From Amphirosellinia nigrospora (lineage: Eukaryota; Ascomycota; Sordariomycetes; Xylariales; Xylariaceae), in contig SCHM01000002.1 of the NCBI GenBank assembly GCA_004123355.1, positions 7,661,569-7,725,568 on the forward strand: 64,000 nucleotides of DNA. Reading direction: 5' to 3'. Shown in pieces: positions 37,301-48,694 of this stretch. A program made the position numbers and the translations under genes. How positions within the stretch are numbered: the first letter of the stretch is position 1; each line of letters opens with the position of its first letter. Below the pieces are notes generated by a model. It ran no database searches and was not told the origin of the DNA. It worked only from the letters and a program-made list of their open reading frames with translations.

Positions 37301-39562
37301 CACATCCAAGTCTTGAGTCACAGTCGCCAATTACCCCAAGTGACAATGACACGCCCAAGATACAGGTCGACGATACAACAGCTCCACCACCGCCACCGCC
37401 GCCCCCCACTCCCCCTATGCCGGGTCGCCTACCGGGAGCCGCCCCTCCTCCACCGCCTCCACCGCCTCCCCCTTCCCCGGACAACTTCCTGGTGCTGCAC
37501 CCCCTCCGCCTCCACCTCCGCCTCCACCACCTATGCCCGGCTCTTTGGGGGGAGCACCTCCGCCGCCGCCCCCACCAATGCCAGGTGCTATGGGAGGAAT
37601 GCCGCCGCCCCCGCCGCCGATGCCAGGCGCTATATCTGGGCATTTCCTATCTGCTCGAAATAACCTTGAGCCGGTCCTCAATGGAATTGGACTTCCCGTA
37701 GTCAGGCCCAAGAAGAAACTCAAGGCTTTCCACTGGGAGAAAGTCGATGCTCCAGAGACAAGTCACTGGGCAGCTCATACACCCTGCGGAAGCCCGGGAG
37801 GAGAAGTATATAGAACTTAGTAAGAAAGGTATTCTAGACGAGGTTGAGAAGCTATTCCTAGCTAGGGAGATCAAGAAAATCGGTGGCGGTGGCTCTAAGA
37901 AGGACGACAAGAAGCAAATCATTTCTGCCGACCTTCGAAAAGCTTATGGTAAGTTACGCTTCGTGAATTTTATACATGGCTATTGACTAATATGGGTATA
38001 GAAATCGCATTTGCCAAGTTCTCTCAACATTCCGTTGAGAAGATTGTGCAGATGATTATACACTGCGATAAGGAAATACTAGACAACACTGTCGTCATGG
38101 ACTTCCAGCAGAAAGACGACCTTTGTAACATAAATGACAACACTTCCAAACTCATGGCACCATACAGCAAGGATTGGACTGGCCCACAGGCTAATAAGGA
38201 AACCCGAGAACAGGATCCTTCCGAACTCACCAGACAGGACCAAATTTATCTTTACACGGCTTTCGAGTTACATCACTATTGGAAGAGTAGAATTCGGGCG
38301 TTGGCTCTCACACGAAGTTACGAGGTAGACTATGATGAGATCTCGGAGAAGATGCATCAGGTTGTTGCAGTATCCGAAGCTCTACGTGATTCCGTGTCGT
38401 TAATGAATGTTCTTGGTCTCATTCTCGACATTGGAAACTACATGAATGACGCTAATAAGCAGGCTCGTGGCTTCAAACTCAGCTCTCTTGCTCGCTTAGG
38501 CATGGTAAAGGATGACAAGAACGAATCATCCCTCGCGGATCTCGTGGAGCGTATCGTCCGAAATCAGTATCCTGAATGGGAGGGGTTTTCTGTTGATATT
38601 CAAGACGTTATTGTGGCACAAAAGATCAACATCGAGCAATTGCAGACTGACGCAAAGAAGTATATCGACAACATCCGAAACGTTCAATCGTCTCTAGACA
38701 ATGGCAACCTTAGCGATCCTAAGAAGTTTCATCCGCAGGACCGTGTTGCTCAGATTGTCCAGCGCTGCATGAAGGATGCCCGCCGTAAGGCCGAACAAAT
38801 GGAGCTGTATCTTGAGGAGATGATGCGAACATACAAGGATATTATGACTTTCTACGGCGAAGACCCGACTGACGATAACGCTCGTCGCGAATTCTTTGCG
38901 AAACTAGCCTTTTTCTTGCAGGAATGGAAGAAGAGCCGGGAAAGAACATACAAAACGAGGAGACGCGACGTCGAAATGAAGCCAGCATGAAGCGCAAGCA
39001 CCCACAGCTCAAACTATCAGGCAGCGCCACCGAAGGCGCACCCCCATCGCCAGCGTCTGCTGGCGCTATGGATTCCCTTCTTGAGAAGCTGCGGGCAGCC
39101 GCGCCTCAGGCTAGAGATCAACGTGAGCGACGAAAAAGACTACGGCTCAAAGAGAGACATCAAGTACGCATTGCGTCCGGTCAGCAGATACCGGACCTCA
39201 ATGAAATTCCAGAGGCTGAAGCCGGGCTCCATTCTGAGAATAACGTGGGTATCGTAGACTCTGAAGGCAACCCCCTGTCGCCTAATCTCTTATCACCGGG
39301 AACTGCACCTTCAGAAGGCAGCGAAGATGGCGTAGCTCAGAGGGCTGCCATGTTGCTGCAGGACATGAGAGGTGGTGACGGCAATGATGATGGAGATGGG
39401 GAGCAAAAAGAAAGTCTTAGGAGGTCCGCAGCAGAGGAGAGGAGAGCCAGGCGGCGGAGACTGAAGGGATCAACAGCCAACAATTCGAGCACAGGTGATG
39501 GAGATGGTAGTGTCAAAAGCCCAGGTATGGGAGAAATTCCAGCTACTGTCCCGGAAGAATAA
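34344..39562 (+). CDS. sepA: Formin (SepA/Bni1-type actin nucleator)
   Basis: Nucleates and elongates linear actin cables at hyphal tips and septa under Rho-GTPase control. Two exons, 34,344-37,948 and 38,002-39,562, give about 1,720 aa, close to fungal SepA. In order: a Ser/Pro-rich N-terminus opening MSSGGKGFFSRSKHRSEKRH; GBD/FH3 from about residue 270 to 690; a coiled coil to about 870; a proline-rich FH1 at about 1,010-1,100; FH2 from KKLKAFHWEKVD (about 1,124) through LDIGNYMNDANKQARGFKL; and a DAD with MDSLLEKLRAA and RERRKRLRLKE near 1,557. The 53-nt intron has GTAAGT and TGACTAAT. Six indels break the frame, near 35,438, 35,597, 36,583, 37,470, 37,772 and 38,943, at least four in homopolymers. 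They cancel to zero net, and every domain remains complete. In so central a gene this argues for sequence error. Confidence 0.93.
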
Positions 39563-40160
39563 GACCAACGCGCAAAAAAAACATCCTGAGCATAACATGC
39601 CCTCTTCTCGCCACCCCACATATACATACCTTCAGTATCTACAGTATATATGATATAATGTCTAGAACACGATTAATCCACGGCTAGCGAATTAGGCTTT
39701 GGAGAGATAAACCTTGTTACAATGCATTGTCTCAATATCCTGAACTATGAGACGTAAGCGATAGGTAGTCTCACTGATTTATCACGCAGTTAGACTTTAC
39801 TTGTCAGCAGTGCTAAGATGTGGCTTTTACATAAACATACGTACACAGCCTCAATAATGTTGGCCAGATGCAAAATCTCATGAAACAGATTGTAACTCAA
39901 CCATGTTGTGAATTCACTCGGCTGAATGACTGATAAGCTAATAGTCGATCACGGGTAAGTTTCCACTGTTTGTGAATAGTTGGTCTGAATGCTCTTTCGT
40001 GGTTCAACACTTGCGCTACGTTTTCTTTTGATAGACTTGTTATACATAGAAATACAGTAATACCCATTTGCAGCGAAGTGAGGACAAGGTGGACTGAGAC
40101 CTGCTTCACGGAAGAGAATTTAGGACCCGGAGATCAAACCATGGCACCCTAGAGATAGAC
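39563..40160. other. Intergenic between convergent genes
   Basis: 3' flanks of the formin and GH76 genes. AT-rich TATATATGATATAATG near 39,644 may serve as a polyadenylation region. No gene seen. Confidence 0.4.
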
Positions 40161-41875
40161 TTAAATAAGCGCTAGACTTGTGAGCAACAGAGTGCCTAGT
40201 ACAACGACACCGCTTACGCCCGCGTGAGCGCCCGAATTCTCCGGGGTGTTAGAGTTTGAGGGTCCGGGGGAGCCAGCCGTAGAAGTTGTTGCGTTATTAG
40301 TCGCGCCGCTGCCAGTGTTGGAGCCGGAGCCAGAGCCGGAGTCAGAAGTATTGACTGCTGCTGTGTTGGCGGGCAAGAGACTGAGGAGCGCACTTAGGGC
40401 ACTCATCTGCGAAACAGGGATCAGTAGTTGCCTTGGTAGCTATACATTTGTGCGGAGAGCTTAGACAGAACAAGCGTATTTTTTTGTTGGAGATGATTCC
40501 TGTCAAGGTTTGATGAAGTGATTAGAGGGATATCATACCTGAGAACCTGCTCCCGTCTGGTTGTCCCCGCTGGCGGACCAGACGAGCCCGCACATGCGCT
40601 TGTTGTCACCGCCCGTGCAGCTCTCGGCCGCCGCCTTGGCGCTTGTCTTCAGAAATGGGTTGATGAGGTCCGCCGTGTATGGTGCCGCCTGGATCGTCGC
40701 GGCCAAGCTTCGGTGTAGGAAGCCCTTGTAGAACGTCATGTCCGTGTTGCACTTGCTGGGTTCGCAGGCGATTTCCTTGGCGACTCCATCTGGGAAGAAG
40801 ACCTCGATTGTTCGCTGAACAAGGCCGTCTAGGAGTGTCTTCCACTTCTCGTCGCCGCTTGTTGAGTTGTAAAGCACTGCGGCGCCTTCTACGGCCAGGC
40901 CAGCTGCGAATGAGAATTGGACCTTGTTGACTACAGCGAGTTCGGTTAGTATGTATGTGTGGGAAGATTGGAAACGATAGGATGGGTAGGCAAAAAGTAA
41001 AAATACTGGGCTTATACTCACTGCTATCACATGATGCGGCTTGGGTGCCATCAAACACGTTGAATTTCCCATCGATCAATTTCGAAGTTTGTAGCCAGTC
41101 AAACGTATCCTCTGCCGACTTATCCTGAGTCTTATTATTGCCATCCCGCACGCTCAGGCGAGCCCCAAGGTTCGCATAGGCTACGTTGGCAAGAGCTGGC
41201 GGCTTCATCAGTAACTTGCACCTTTTTCAGCGGCGGACTCTATAATCTTACTGGAGACGTAGTTGTAGCCGTTGTTGAACGTGAGGATCTGCCACCTCAA
41301 ACCACCCGTGCAAGCCCCGGTTTCAACGCGTCGAGCATCGGACGACTGCTCGTCGAAGACGTTTTGCACCAAATCAAGCCACTTCAAATTGTCTACTTTG
41401 GGCTCGGCGAAGCCCGTCTCAGCAGCGAGCAGAGCCGCCATTCCCCAGACTGACTGGTCGTCATTGCCCGCCGACGCTGACCAATTAGCGGGAGGAAGTC
41501 ATTGTTTGAGCCGCGCTGCCAGAGGAGACCTTCCGAGATCTTATCGTCGTACTGGGTGTCGCCGGTGCGGCTCCTGTAGTCCAGCATCGTGGCCCACAAC
41601 GCGCCGCCCGTCCATGGGTAGTAGTCGCCCTCGGGCGGTGGGCCGGGGAGCAGGCCGGGATCTCGCCCGTGTAGAAGCTCATGAGATCCTCGGCGACGAG
41701 CGCCGCGGCTTTCTTTACGGAGGCTGTAGGGCTGTTAGTATAGGGCCTAACAAAGCGGCTCTTTAGCGGCCGGGCACTACTGACCTGCATCGTTCACATC
41801 CACCGTCAGACCGGCGGCGACTCCTGTAGCAGACAACAGGAACCGAGCGAGAGAAAGAGAAGATAATCTAGCCAT
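40161..41875 (-). CDS. GH76 family GPI protein (Dcw1/Dfg5-like)
   Basis: Cell-wall enzyme family with endo-alpha-1,6-mannanase fold, thought to link GPI glycoproteins to wall glucan. Exons on the minus strand: 41,875-41,785, 41,723-41,252, 41,195-41,022, 40,930-40,539 and 40,406-40,161. Introns are 61, 56, 91 and 132 nt. It has a signal peptide (MARLSSLSLARFLLSATGVAAG), YYPWTGGALWATMLDY, the NDDQSVWGMAALLAAE block with the catalytic Asp pair, and CTGGLRWQI. GDNKRMCGLVWS is near the end of the domain. A Ser/Gly-rich linker and a hydrophobic tail (VVVLGTLLLTSLALI) fit a GPI signal. The length is about 458 aa. Two single-base losses, near 41,655 and 41,495, break exon 2; with them all phases fit. 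Dcw1 versus Dfg5 paralogue cannot be settled. Confidence 0.88.
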
Positions 41876-43038
41876 CTTGGAATGCCGTATTGCGAAAGAA
41901 GGACACAAGATAGTACCAAGAAAGGTGTAAGTAAAACAAGCCCTTACTTAAGTCAAGAGCATGTGGCGATTATATGATTCCTCTTGAATCCTACACGACA
42001 ATAGATGGTCTTATTAGTGCAATTTCTTTGACGCGAAACAGGCACCAGCCTGCCCTAGCCAGCTAACGGCTTTGACAGAATGGGGCCTTCCCCATAGAAA
42101 TGAGGCTTAGCCCCGTATAGAAGCCAAGGAAGAAGCTGAGGTAAGCTTTTGGTGTCTACCTAGGTAGGTACTTAGATCTTAACGAGGGCTTAGAATCTTG
42201 AAAATCACATGCGATATCTCTGTAGATAAATTCTAGTTTGGAAAATCTACGGAAAGCGTGCTTAACCCCGAACTCATCTAAAGGTTCAACCCTTTGCTAG
42301 TCCATGTCTCGACTTTACAGCGTTGGAACTCACTACGTGCAATTTTTCATTACCTAAACAACGAATTCTCTTAGTAGATTCCACAGCACAGGTTTTCAAA
42401 TTGTATCTTGCCATTTAGGGCCCATGCCCCCTCCTCCTTGGATTGTTGAGCCCATCCGCGAGACTACGAATATCATACTAGGTATACTTCTACATATTGA
42501 CCGCAACGAACAGATTTACTCTGTTTCAATTCTTATTCTCATAGATAACAACAGACCGAGTTCTAACTTACCCTTGATCCTTGTGCACGGCTGTAGCGCC
42601 CATAAGATACTCGGACATAGGATTACGAAGCATACCCGAAATTGTACCTTTTCACAGCGAAAGAGTGATTTTAGATGTACATGGCCCGCTCATCGCCTGG
42701 CTTGAAGGTAATGGAGAGGGTAAAAGACAGCGAACACATGATTTATAGCTATCAGATTCACAAGACCAAGCTAGCGGGCAACAGGGCTCATGAAGGCGGG
42801 CGGCGAATTAGTAAGTCGACTGCGCCGGGATCTGGCTGAACAGGAGGCAACAAGACGCGCAGTGGCTTTGTTAACAAAGGATAGAGAGGAATTCGAACTA
42901 GAGTGAGTATGAGAAAGTCGTAAATTTCGCGAAGCGTTCAAGTTTAAAATATCATATTCTATGACGAATAAAACTAAAGGAGTCGCCTCGGTTTATTTCA
43001 TTTCCATAACAGCGCCCCATTCTTTCTGAGGTGAAATG
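41876..43038. other. Intergenic, nothing firm
   Basis: An ATG-initiated 93-codon frame at 42,424-42,705 begins MPPPPWIVEPIRE but has no known motif. A 38-codon frame at 42,790-42,906 (MKAGGELVSRLRRDLAEQEA...) would form a charged helix. Neither can be called a gene. Confidence 0.35.
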
Positions 43039-44683
43039 CTAACCCGGATCTCTCAAGGGGCAAAACTTTTCTGCATGCCTCCGAACATTGGACTGATCAA
43101 TGTCGCTATACCCGCCGCATCTGCAGCGATACACCACGACCTTCTGGATTAACTCTGGGTGTTTTCTCTTGTTGTGCTTATTAAGGTTGCCGCGGGCGGA
43201 TTTACCCTTGAAAGTCATAGAGCAAGGTTTGCAGACCAGACCCCTTTCGGGTGGGGGCTGGGGATTATAGATCCAGTAGTCGTCGTGTAGGGGCGGAAGT
43301 CGAGAGATCGGAAGTAGCTGACTGAATTCTAGGCTCTGACGCCGAATTAGGACAGTTCTCAGCGACAGTAAACGGTGCCGCAGTATCGTCAGTACCGAGT
43401 CGATCAGAAGCGTCTTTAACTGCAGTACGAATGTCCTGGGTTGGTGGAGGCATGTTTGTCGTAAACTGTAGGCCACTGCTCTGATATTGGCTGCTCTGTG
43501 GTTCATCCTTGCTACTAAGTAAACTAAAAAGGTAAGTACCGACAGCCACCCACCTCATTGCTGTGAGACAAGAGAGGTCGAGGTATGGCTCATCCTTGCC
43601 GCTAAGTAAACTAGAGGGACGTTTACGGAGAGCTACCCACGTCTTTGCTGTGAGATAATAGAGCTCAAGGTACATCATGAGGTACGTCATGAGTATCACA
43701 GAGTTCCAACTAGTATCTTATTTGGTGCCGAATTGCCTCGCTTGCCGGCCGCGTCAAGGAGAAAATATGATATGCCGGGGCCATGCCGAATTACTATTCT
43801 GATGTCAGTCTGCATCAATATATTATGTTGACAGCAGTGATGACTTACGACATAGATGGAGGAGAATCAAACTGAAAACCGCTTTCATCATCAAGACTGC
43901 AATTTTCTTGAGTTTAGCAAGACACTTTTCATATTCCCCCAGCGTATGCGCGCTACGCTTCGCTTGCCAAATCTCACGCCCGTCCGGTGGGCATGGCTCG
44001 TTTGGTCTGTGGACTGGGGTGTAGTGTGAGGGTAGTGCTGTCGTAGATATCGGAGCCGGTAACGATTCACCGTTGTCTGGCCAAAGGCATATACGCCCCA
44101 TTGGTCGACAAGGTTACCAACTAGCGTTTGAAAGAATTCAAGCATGTCTCCGAGGAAAACCCTTTCTGAGTCTACTGCGCGGGGTGTATAGCCCCAGAGA
44201 CAAGACGCTATCTCCAAAAATAGGTGTCGCTCGTCAGGATTGACTGGCGCGTACCAACGGACGATATCACTGATAAATCTAGATGCTGTCAGCAAGATTT
44301 CTAACCTAAAGTCGTTGAGGCCTTAAAATATTCAGCTACTTACTCTTCCATGGTGCATACGAGCTCTGAATTGGAGGCTACCGATCGCATTCCATCCACA
44401 ACCTGTAGGCAGCTGATGATATCCTGAAGTTCATTTGGAAGCCGGCCGTCGATAATACTACAAATTACGCGTGTGCCTCTTTCCCAGATGTTCCGGTTTG
44501 TACCTTGCTGCACTGCGAACAGCTCTAAATTAGGGCTAGACGGACTTCCGCATGCATCTACCAATAGTTGGCGCGACGTATCAAGTCTTGAGAGCAACTT
44601 CCGGCACGTCCACTGGTGTTTTGGGCTTGTATAGCGGTAATAATCTTGGAGTTGTCGGGATAACTTGCGGGATTCGTGTTCAT
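43039..44683 (-). CDS. C2H2 zinc-finger protein, frame-disrupted
   Basis: Probable fungal DNA-binding protein. The last exon has two zinc fingers: CKPCSMTFKGKSARGNLNKH ending in KRKH, and YRCRCGGYSDIDQSNVRRH ending in EKFC. The 5' part holds a conserved helical region (KLLSRLDTSRQLLVDACGSP, then SPNLELFAVQQ, WERGTRVICSIIDGRLP and LQDIISCLQVVDGMRS). A clean 65-nt intron (44,343-44,279, GTAAGT) joins it to FISDIVRWYAPVNPDERHLF. The middle carries two 87-bp repeats. I set the start at the ATG of MNTNPASYPDN, which overlaps the stop of the upstream ankyrin gene as ATGA. One indel near 44,607 would be needed to reach the conserved frame, and another break lies near 44,090. The upstream part could instead be a frameshifted extension of the ankyrin gene. 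The exact structure between 43,400 and 44,090 is unresolved. Confidence 0.6.
43501..43674. repeat. Two tandem 87-bp units inside the C2H2 gene
   Basis: 43,501-43,587 and 43,588-43,674 align without gaps and share CTCATCCTTGC, CTAAGTAAACTA and TTGCTGTGAGA blocks. The length is a multiple of three, and read on the minus strand each gives a 29-residue unit ending in KDEP. A 12-bp direct repeat (GTACATCATGAG, GTACGTCATGAG) follows at about 43,670. Confidence 0.75.
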
Positions 44684-46023
44684 GAATTGGGGCGGCGGGA
44701 ATGCTTCCCTTGGGGGTCCCTGGTGCCCCGTGCCGATCTGTCGGCGCCTGATTGATGTAGATAATGCGCAACGACCTGATGGCCGTTTTTTTCGGCGAGC
44801 AACAACGGATTTCTGTTATAGTAAAGGGGCTTGACGTGGGTGCCACGGCGGATCAACATCTCGACAATGTTAAGACTACCGATCTCTGCCGCGTGACAGA
44901 GGAGTTTCTCATAGTAATACTCGTTCAAAGTTTTACACTTGTTGAGAGCATATAGAATCATCCGCTCCTTCTTGTAGCTAGAGGCCGTGGAAAGGAGCTT
45001 CCAGTAGCTTGCGTTGTTGATGTCGGCACCATGATCGATGACGAGGTAGTCCGCAATCTGCATGTAACCATGCTTGACAGCACAAGCAATCGGCGACTTG
45101 AAACCGTTCCCATTGACATTAGCATTTTTCTCGACGAGATATTGAACAACATTAAAGTGACCGCCTGAGGCGGCGCCAGCGAGGGGAGAGGTGCTAACAC
45201 GGGAGCCGGTGCCCTCTATATTAGCACCTCCTCCAATAAGAACTTCGACTGCGACAAGATTTCCTGCTCTCGCAGCACATTTGAGGGGCTCGGCGGTGAC
45301 GTCGCTTTTGTCCCCATTGACCATCGAACCATGGTCAACGAGAAGACGAAGTATGGGCTCTTTAAAGAACTTTATTGCCGTGCAAAGTGTCCTAGCGTCG
45401 ACGCAAGTCAAGTTCTGGATCATGGAGGCGACGGCGCCATAGTCGCCCTGTTTGATGGCATGGCGTAATTGTAGTGACGGGGAATAGCCTTCGGGCTTTG
45501 ATTCCGAATTCATGTATAATTCCATCTTCTCATCCAAGTCATCAAGGTCGTCTCTGACAGAGCGGCGTTGGATGTCTTGCCAGTGCTCGGTAGTGAGTAT
45601 GTTGCGCTTGTAGAGGCTCTCAGATCCGAACCTTTCAAAGATGGAACGCTCCAAAAGGAAATCCTGAACGAATAGACGAAGTTCAAAAAGCTTGCTACGT
45701 TCCTCACATGACGTAGGCAAATGACTTTCATCTCTGCGACGATTTTCGTCGCTCACGCGATCCTTTAGTGCAGGATAGTATGGAAGCAGATGATCTAGGG
45801 TAATGGGCAGTTTGTCCTGAAGGTAGTGCGAATAGGCTGGCATGATCTCACGCAAAAATTGCTTCAAATAGTCTGATTTAATTGTTATGTCGAGGGAGGA
45901 TCTGTCATGGGTTTCAACAACGCTGAAGCACTCCTCGTAATACTGCATCATGTCTGGGCTCAAAGAAGAATATCGACCAAAGCCAATCGAATACAAGGCC
46001 TGGAGAGTGCTACTGGTAGCCAT
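44680..46023 (-). CDS. Ankyrin-repeat protein, 447 aa, intact
   Basis: Single-exon gene with a clean ATG and stop. The N-terminal half (residues 1-195) is helical and charged with no known domain; it includes PDMMQYYEECFSVVETHD and LFVQDFLLERSIFERFG. From about residue 200 to 440 come about six to eight ankyrin repeats. The clearest are AAASGG-type units such as LAGAASGGHFNVVQYLVEKN, CAVKHGYMQIADYLV and CHAAEIGSLNIVEMLIRRG. It is probably a cytosolic protein-binding scaffold. Its stop codon overlaps the ATG of the next minus-strand gene. Lack of any break here contrasts with its neighbours. Partners cannot be inferred. Confidence 0.85.
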   Translation of the reverse strand: MATSSTLQALYSIGFGRYSSLSPDMMQYYEECFSVVETHDRSSLDITIKSDYLKQFLREIMPAYSHYLQDKLPITLDHLLPYYPALKDRVSDENRRRDESHLPTSCEERSKLFELRLFVQDFLLERSIFERFGSESLYKRNILTTEHWQDIQRRSVRDDLDDLDEKMELYMNSESKPEGYSPSLQLRHAIKQGDYGAVASMIQNLTCVDARTLCTAIKFFKEPILRLLVDHGSMVNGDKSDVTAEPLKCAARAGNLVAVEVLIGGGANIEGTGSRVSTSPLAGAASGGHFNVVQYLVEKNANVNGNGFKSPIACAVKHGYMQIADYLVIDHGADINNASYWKLLSTASSYKKERMILYALNKCKTLNEYYYEKLLCHAAEIGSLNIVEMLIRRGTHVKPLYYNRNPLLLAEKNGHQVVAHYLHQSGADRSARGTRDPQGKHSRRPNS

Positions 46024-47776
46024 TAGTTTCTAGTCTCAAAAAAGATGCAAAACAATGTCTGCAAACCCGCACTCACTCTGAAGATACTGTATAGAAAGAA
46101 AACACTTTGCACCCAGACATTGTGAAAAGCACTCGCTTTCTGGCGGTGTAGAGGAAGAGGAAGCCTATCTGGTGTCAACCTGAATTCGCGGCGACGACGC
46201 CGATGAAAGATTATGATGAACAATTTCTGTGATGAAAACGACGTCTAGGACGATTGTAACGACGAGCGAGGTGCTATCAACTTAGTATTTGAGCATATTC
46301 CTATACCGGCCGACTTCCTTGGAGGAAATTTAGGAATCCGGCCGATAGAGAGGCCGCGCGACAATTAGACATGATCATGTAGATACCCGGCTAAGAGCCA
46401 CTGGATAAGCGCTCCCCCTGCGCCACGACAGTCGTTTGGACGGGGTAATGTGAAGGTCAAAATGTCGATGTGAAGTTTCCAACGTCATTAGGAATGTTCT
46501 GTTGCTCTCTATTCGTCCACTAAAAAGGGCACTAAAGCAAAGTACTTGCAGGGCGGGTCTGATTTACGAGATAAAACTAGGTAGCCAGGTTTAGAAGCGT
46601 CCCTGCACATCTTTGCAGTCTGGTCGGTGGTAGTGATCGCGTCAAGTCACCATAGATAAGTATTTTAACGTAAAAATTGCGTTCAATAGCTGGAGATGCG
46701 ACGAAGCCCAAAATAACAGGATTCTAATGGAAGTAGCAAATGCGAAGTGTTTTGACGATGATTAGAGGTGGTTAAAGATGCATAGGTGTGCGTGGGTGTA
46801 TAGCTGAACCTCTAGGCTGGCAAACAAGTACCTTGGCATATAGAAGATCCGCCCTCGCGTCGGATTCTCCTGGGGGTGTGCTGGGATGCCTATGTCGAAG
46901 CTAGCTATTTCCATCTGTAACTATCCACCTTTGGTTAGATTTATACCCAGAAGTCCTGCAAGAAATCAGCTGAAGAAAACCAGTCTAACCTACCCTCGAA
47001 TCTGCTTAGGATTTCTGTATGTACAAATGAGGATACTTATTTAGGATATCGACCCAAAGGTAGCCCACCGATTGGTTGAAACTTTTCACGACCTCACCGT
47101 CCTGTCCCCGACTCCTGCCCAATTGACGATTCCCTTAAGCATGATACGATCTCTGCGCGCAAGAACCTGCATCAAGCTAGGTCGCGTCATCACAGGGTAT
47201 CTCTCCGAGGGCGCCGATACGGGGAGAGAGTTTCCATGACATTGAATTTAGGAATAAAATTGGGATGGTTAACCACGATCCCTAACTTGAGTAGCATGTC
47301 CAGAAAGTAAGCGTTAGCCACAATTCCTAACTTCAACGACATGTTAGACAAGTCCAAGTGCGTAAGCGTTGCAATATTCCTAACCTTGAGCCATGCCGTA
47401 CTCCATCGTGAATGTTACCAATTCTAGATAGTGGTCGATGACCTCGACTCCCTCCATCGACCTCTGCAATGAAACAATTCTAAATGCTATAACTACCTTC
47501 TTTCCTCAGCTCCATTAGCTTCGACTTTGCACTTCCTTTTGTGTATACCGGAGCGTCTTCGAACAAGTGAACTACCAGCTCAAAGCCACATCCAATATAT
47601 CATTGCTCTTAGCCCAGAGCGTAGGCGCACATCGATTCAAATGCACCAAACGTAAGTTGATCGCCCCTACGAGAGAAACAGACCAAGTATCCCACGGTCA
47701 TTTTGCCCATCGGCACGTCTGGCGCCGAATCTTACACAAGTAACGACCCTCTCGCTAATAGCTATCTTAGCTTGGT
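46024..47776. other. Intergenic, nothing firm
   Basis: About 1.75 kb with no recognised gene. At 47,272-47,400 an imperfect repeat of about 55 bp recurs two to three times (ATTCCTAACTT..., then AAGTAAGCGTTAG or GCGTAAGCGTTG). The left end is the promoter of the ankyrin gene and the right end precedes the membrane-protein gene. Confidence 0.4.
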
Positions 47777-48185
47777 ATGGATTCGACAGAAGCTGATGGC
47801 AGTTATATGTGGCCCCTGACTGTTGTATTGCTGCTCCCTAGCTTCACGCTGCCCTGGCTCACGCTCTTGGCCACCACCGAGCGATTGAAGCGGATCCTTG
47901 AGGGTTCGGTTCTCTGTTCAATGCCCTTTTGTCCGTATACCTCGGCCTCAAACCGCTCTTTGGAGAATCAAACATCCCCTCGTCGTCATCTTTCTGCTCG
48001 TTTTAGCGGTGTCCTTTGGCACGGCTATCTCTGCGGTCATTCTAGCTTTCTCCGAAGACCCGGTCAAAATCACGGCTTCCCACCTTATGCAAGTTCTTCT
48101 TGGCCCAGCGCTGAATTATATGTTCGCAGCTATCATTGGCGCCTATGATCTCAAAGATAGGAGACGGGATGACAGACACGGATAG
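47777..48185 (+). CDS. Small multi-pass membrane protein, frame-disrupted
   Basis: Opens MDSTEADGSYMWPLTVVLLL. The hydrophobic segments are WPLTVVLLLPSFTLPWLTLL (about 12-31), LFNALLSVYLGLK (about 48-60), LVVIFLLVLAVSFGTAISAV (about 77-97) and LGPALNYMFAAIIGAY (about 110-125). It ends with a basic tail DLKDRRRDDRHG. The coding signal runs through three frames. Two single-base losses (near 47,908 and 47,965) would give one 136-aa protein, and the total length fits exactly. No family recognised. Confidence 0.55.
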
Positions 48186-48694
48186 CCCAGGGGGTCTGGA
48201 GAATGAGTGGCACATTGTGATGGATGTAATACAGCAGAAGGTCCAGAAACCGAATATAGTCAAATCAACAAATCAAACCTAAAAATAATCTTCGATCAAC
48301 GTAGAATTTACACATTACGATATAATCTAATTTGTAACATATTGTTTTTTCAATCAAGCAACGCAGTTAGGAAAGCCTATTTCGGTGACGGGCAGCTAGG
48401 CACTTACGTATGTAACGGGGACTTACATCGTGATATTTACATACTATGTAAATAATGAGTAAATTCTAATCAAGAAAAAGCTTATCCCCGGGTGGACCTG
48501 GGAAGCCCCGCCCAGATAAGAACACCGCCTCTCGGCTTTACGACGTCATAACTCGGAGCTACGATGCTCGATTAATAGATTAAAGCCAAGGTTGATAGGT
48601 ATATATAGAAGCCGCGCGCTTGCGATTCCCTGGAATCACTACTCGGTTTGCCTTCCTAGATACCTACCTACTCCATGAAGACGGTTTGTATAAA
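48186..48694. other. Intergenic, AIM32 promoter
   Basis: AT-rich 3' flank of the membrane-protein gene, then a GC-richer part with TATATATAG at about 48,600-48,608, about 90 bp upstream of the AIM32 start. It could be its TATA element. Confidence 0.4.

Noticed and set aside
37155-37723. Minus-strand Gly-rich frames
   Set aside because: They are the reverse complement of the proline-rich FH1 region of the formin.
41182-41207. 26-nt GT-AG micro-intron in the GH76 gene
   Set aside because: A 56-nt intron with a better GTAAGA donor (41,196-41,251) has the same acceptor and gives a sequence that aligns with the family (YVSTLANVAYANLGARL), so the micro-intron is not needed.
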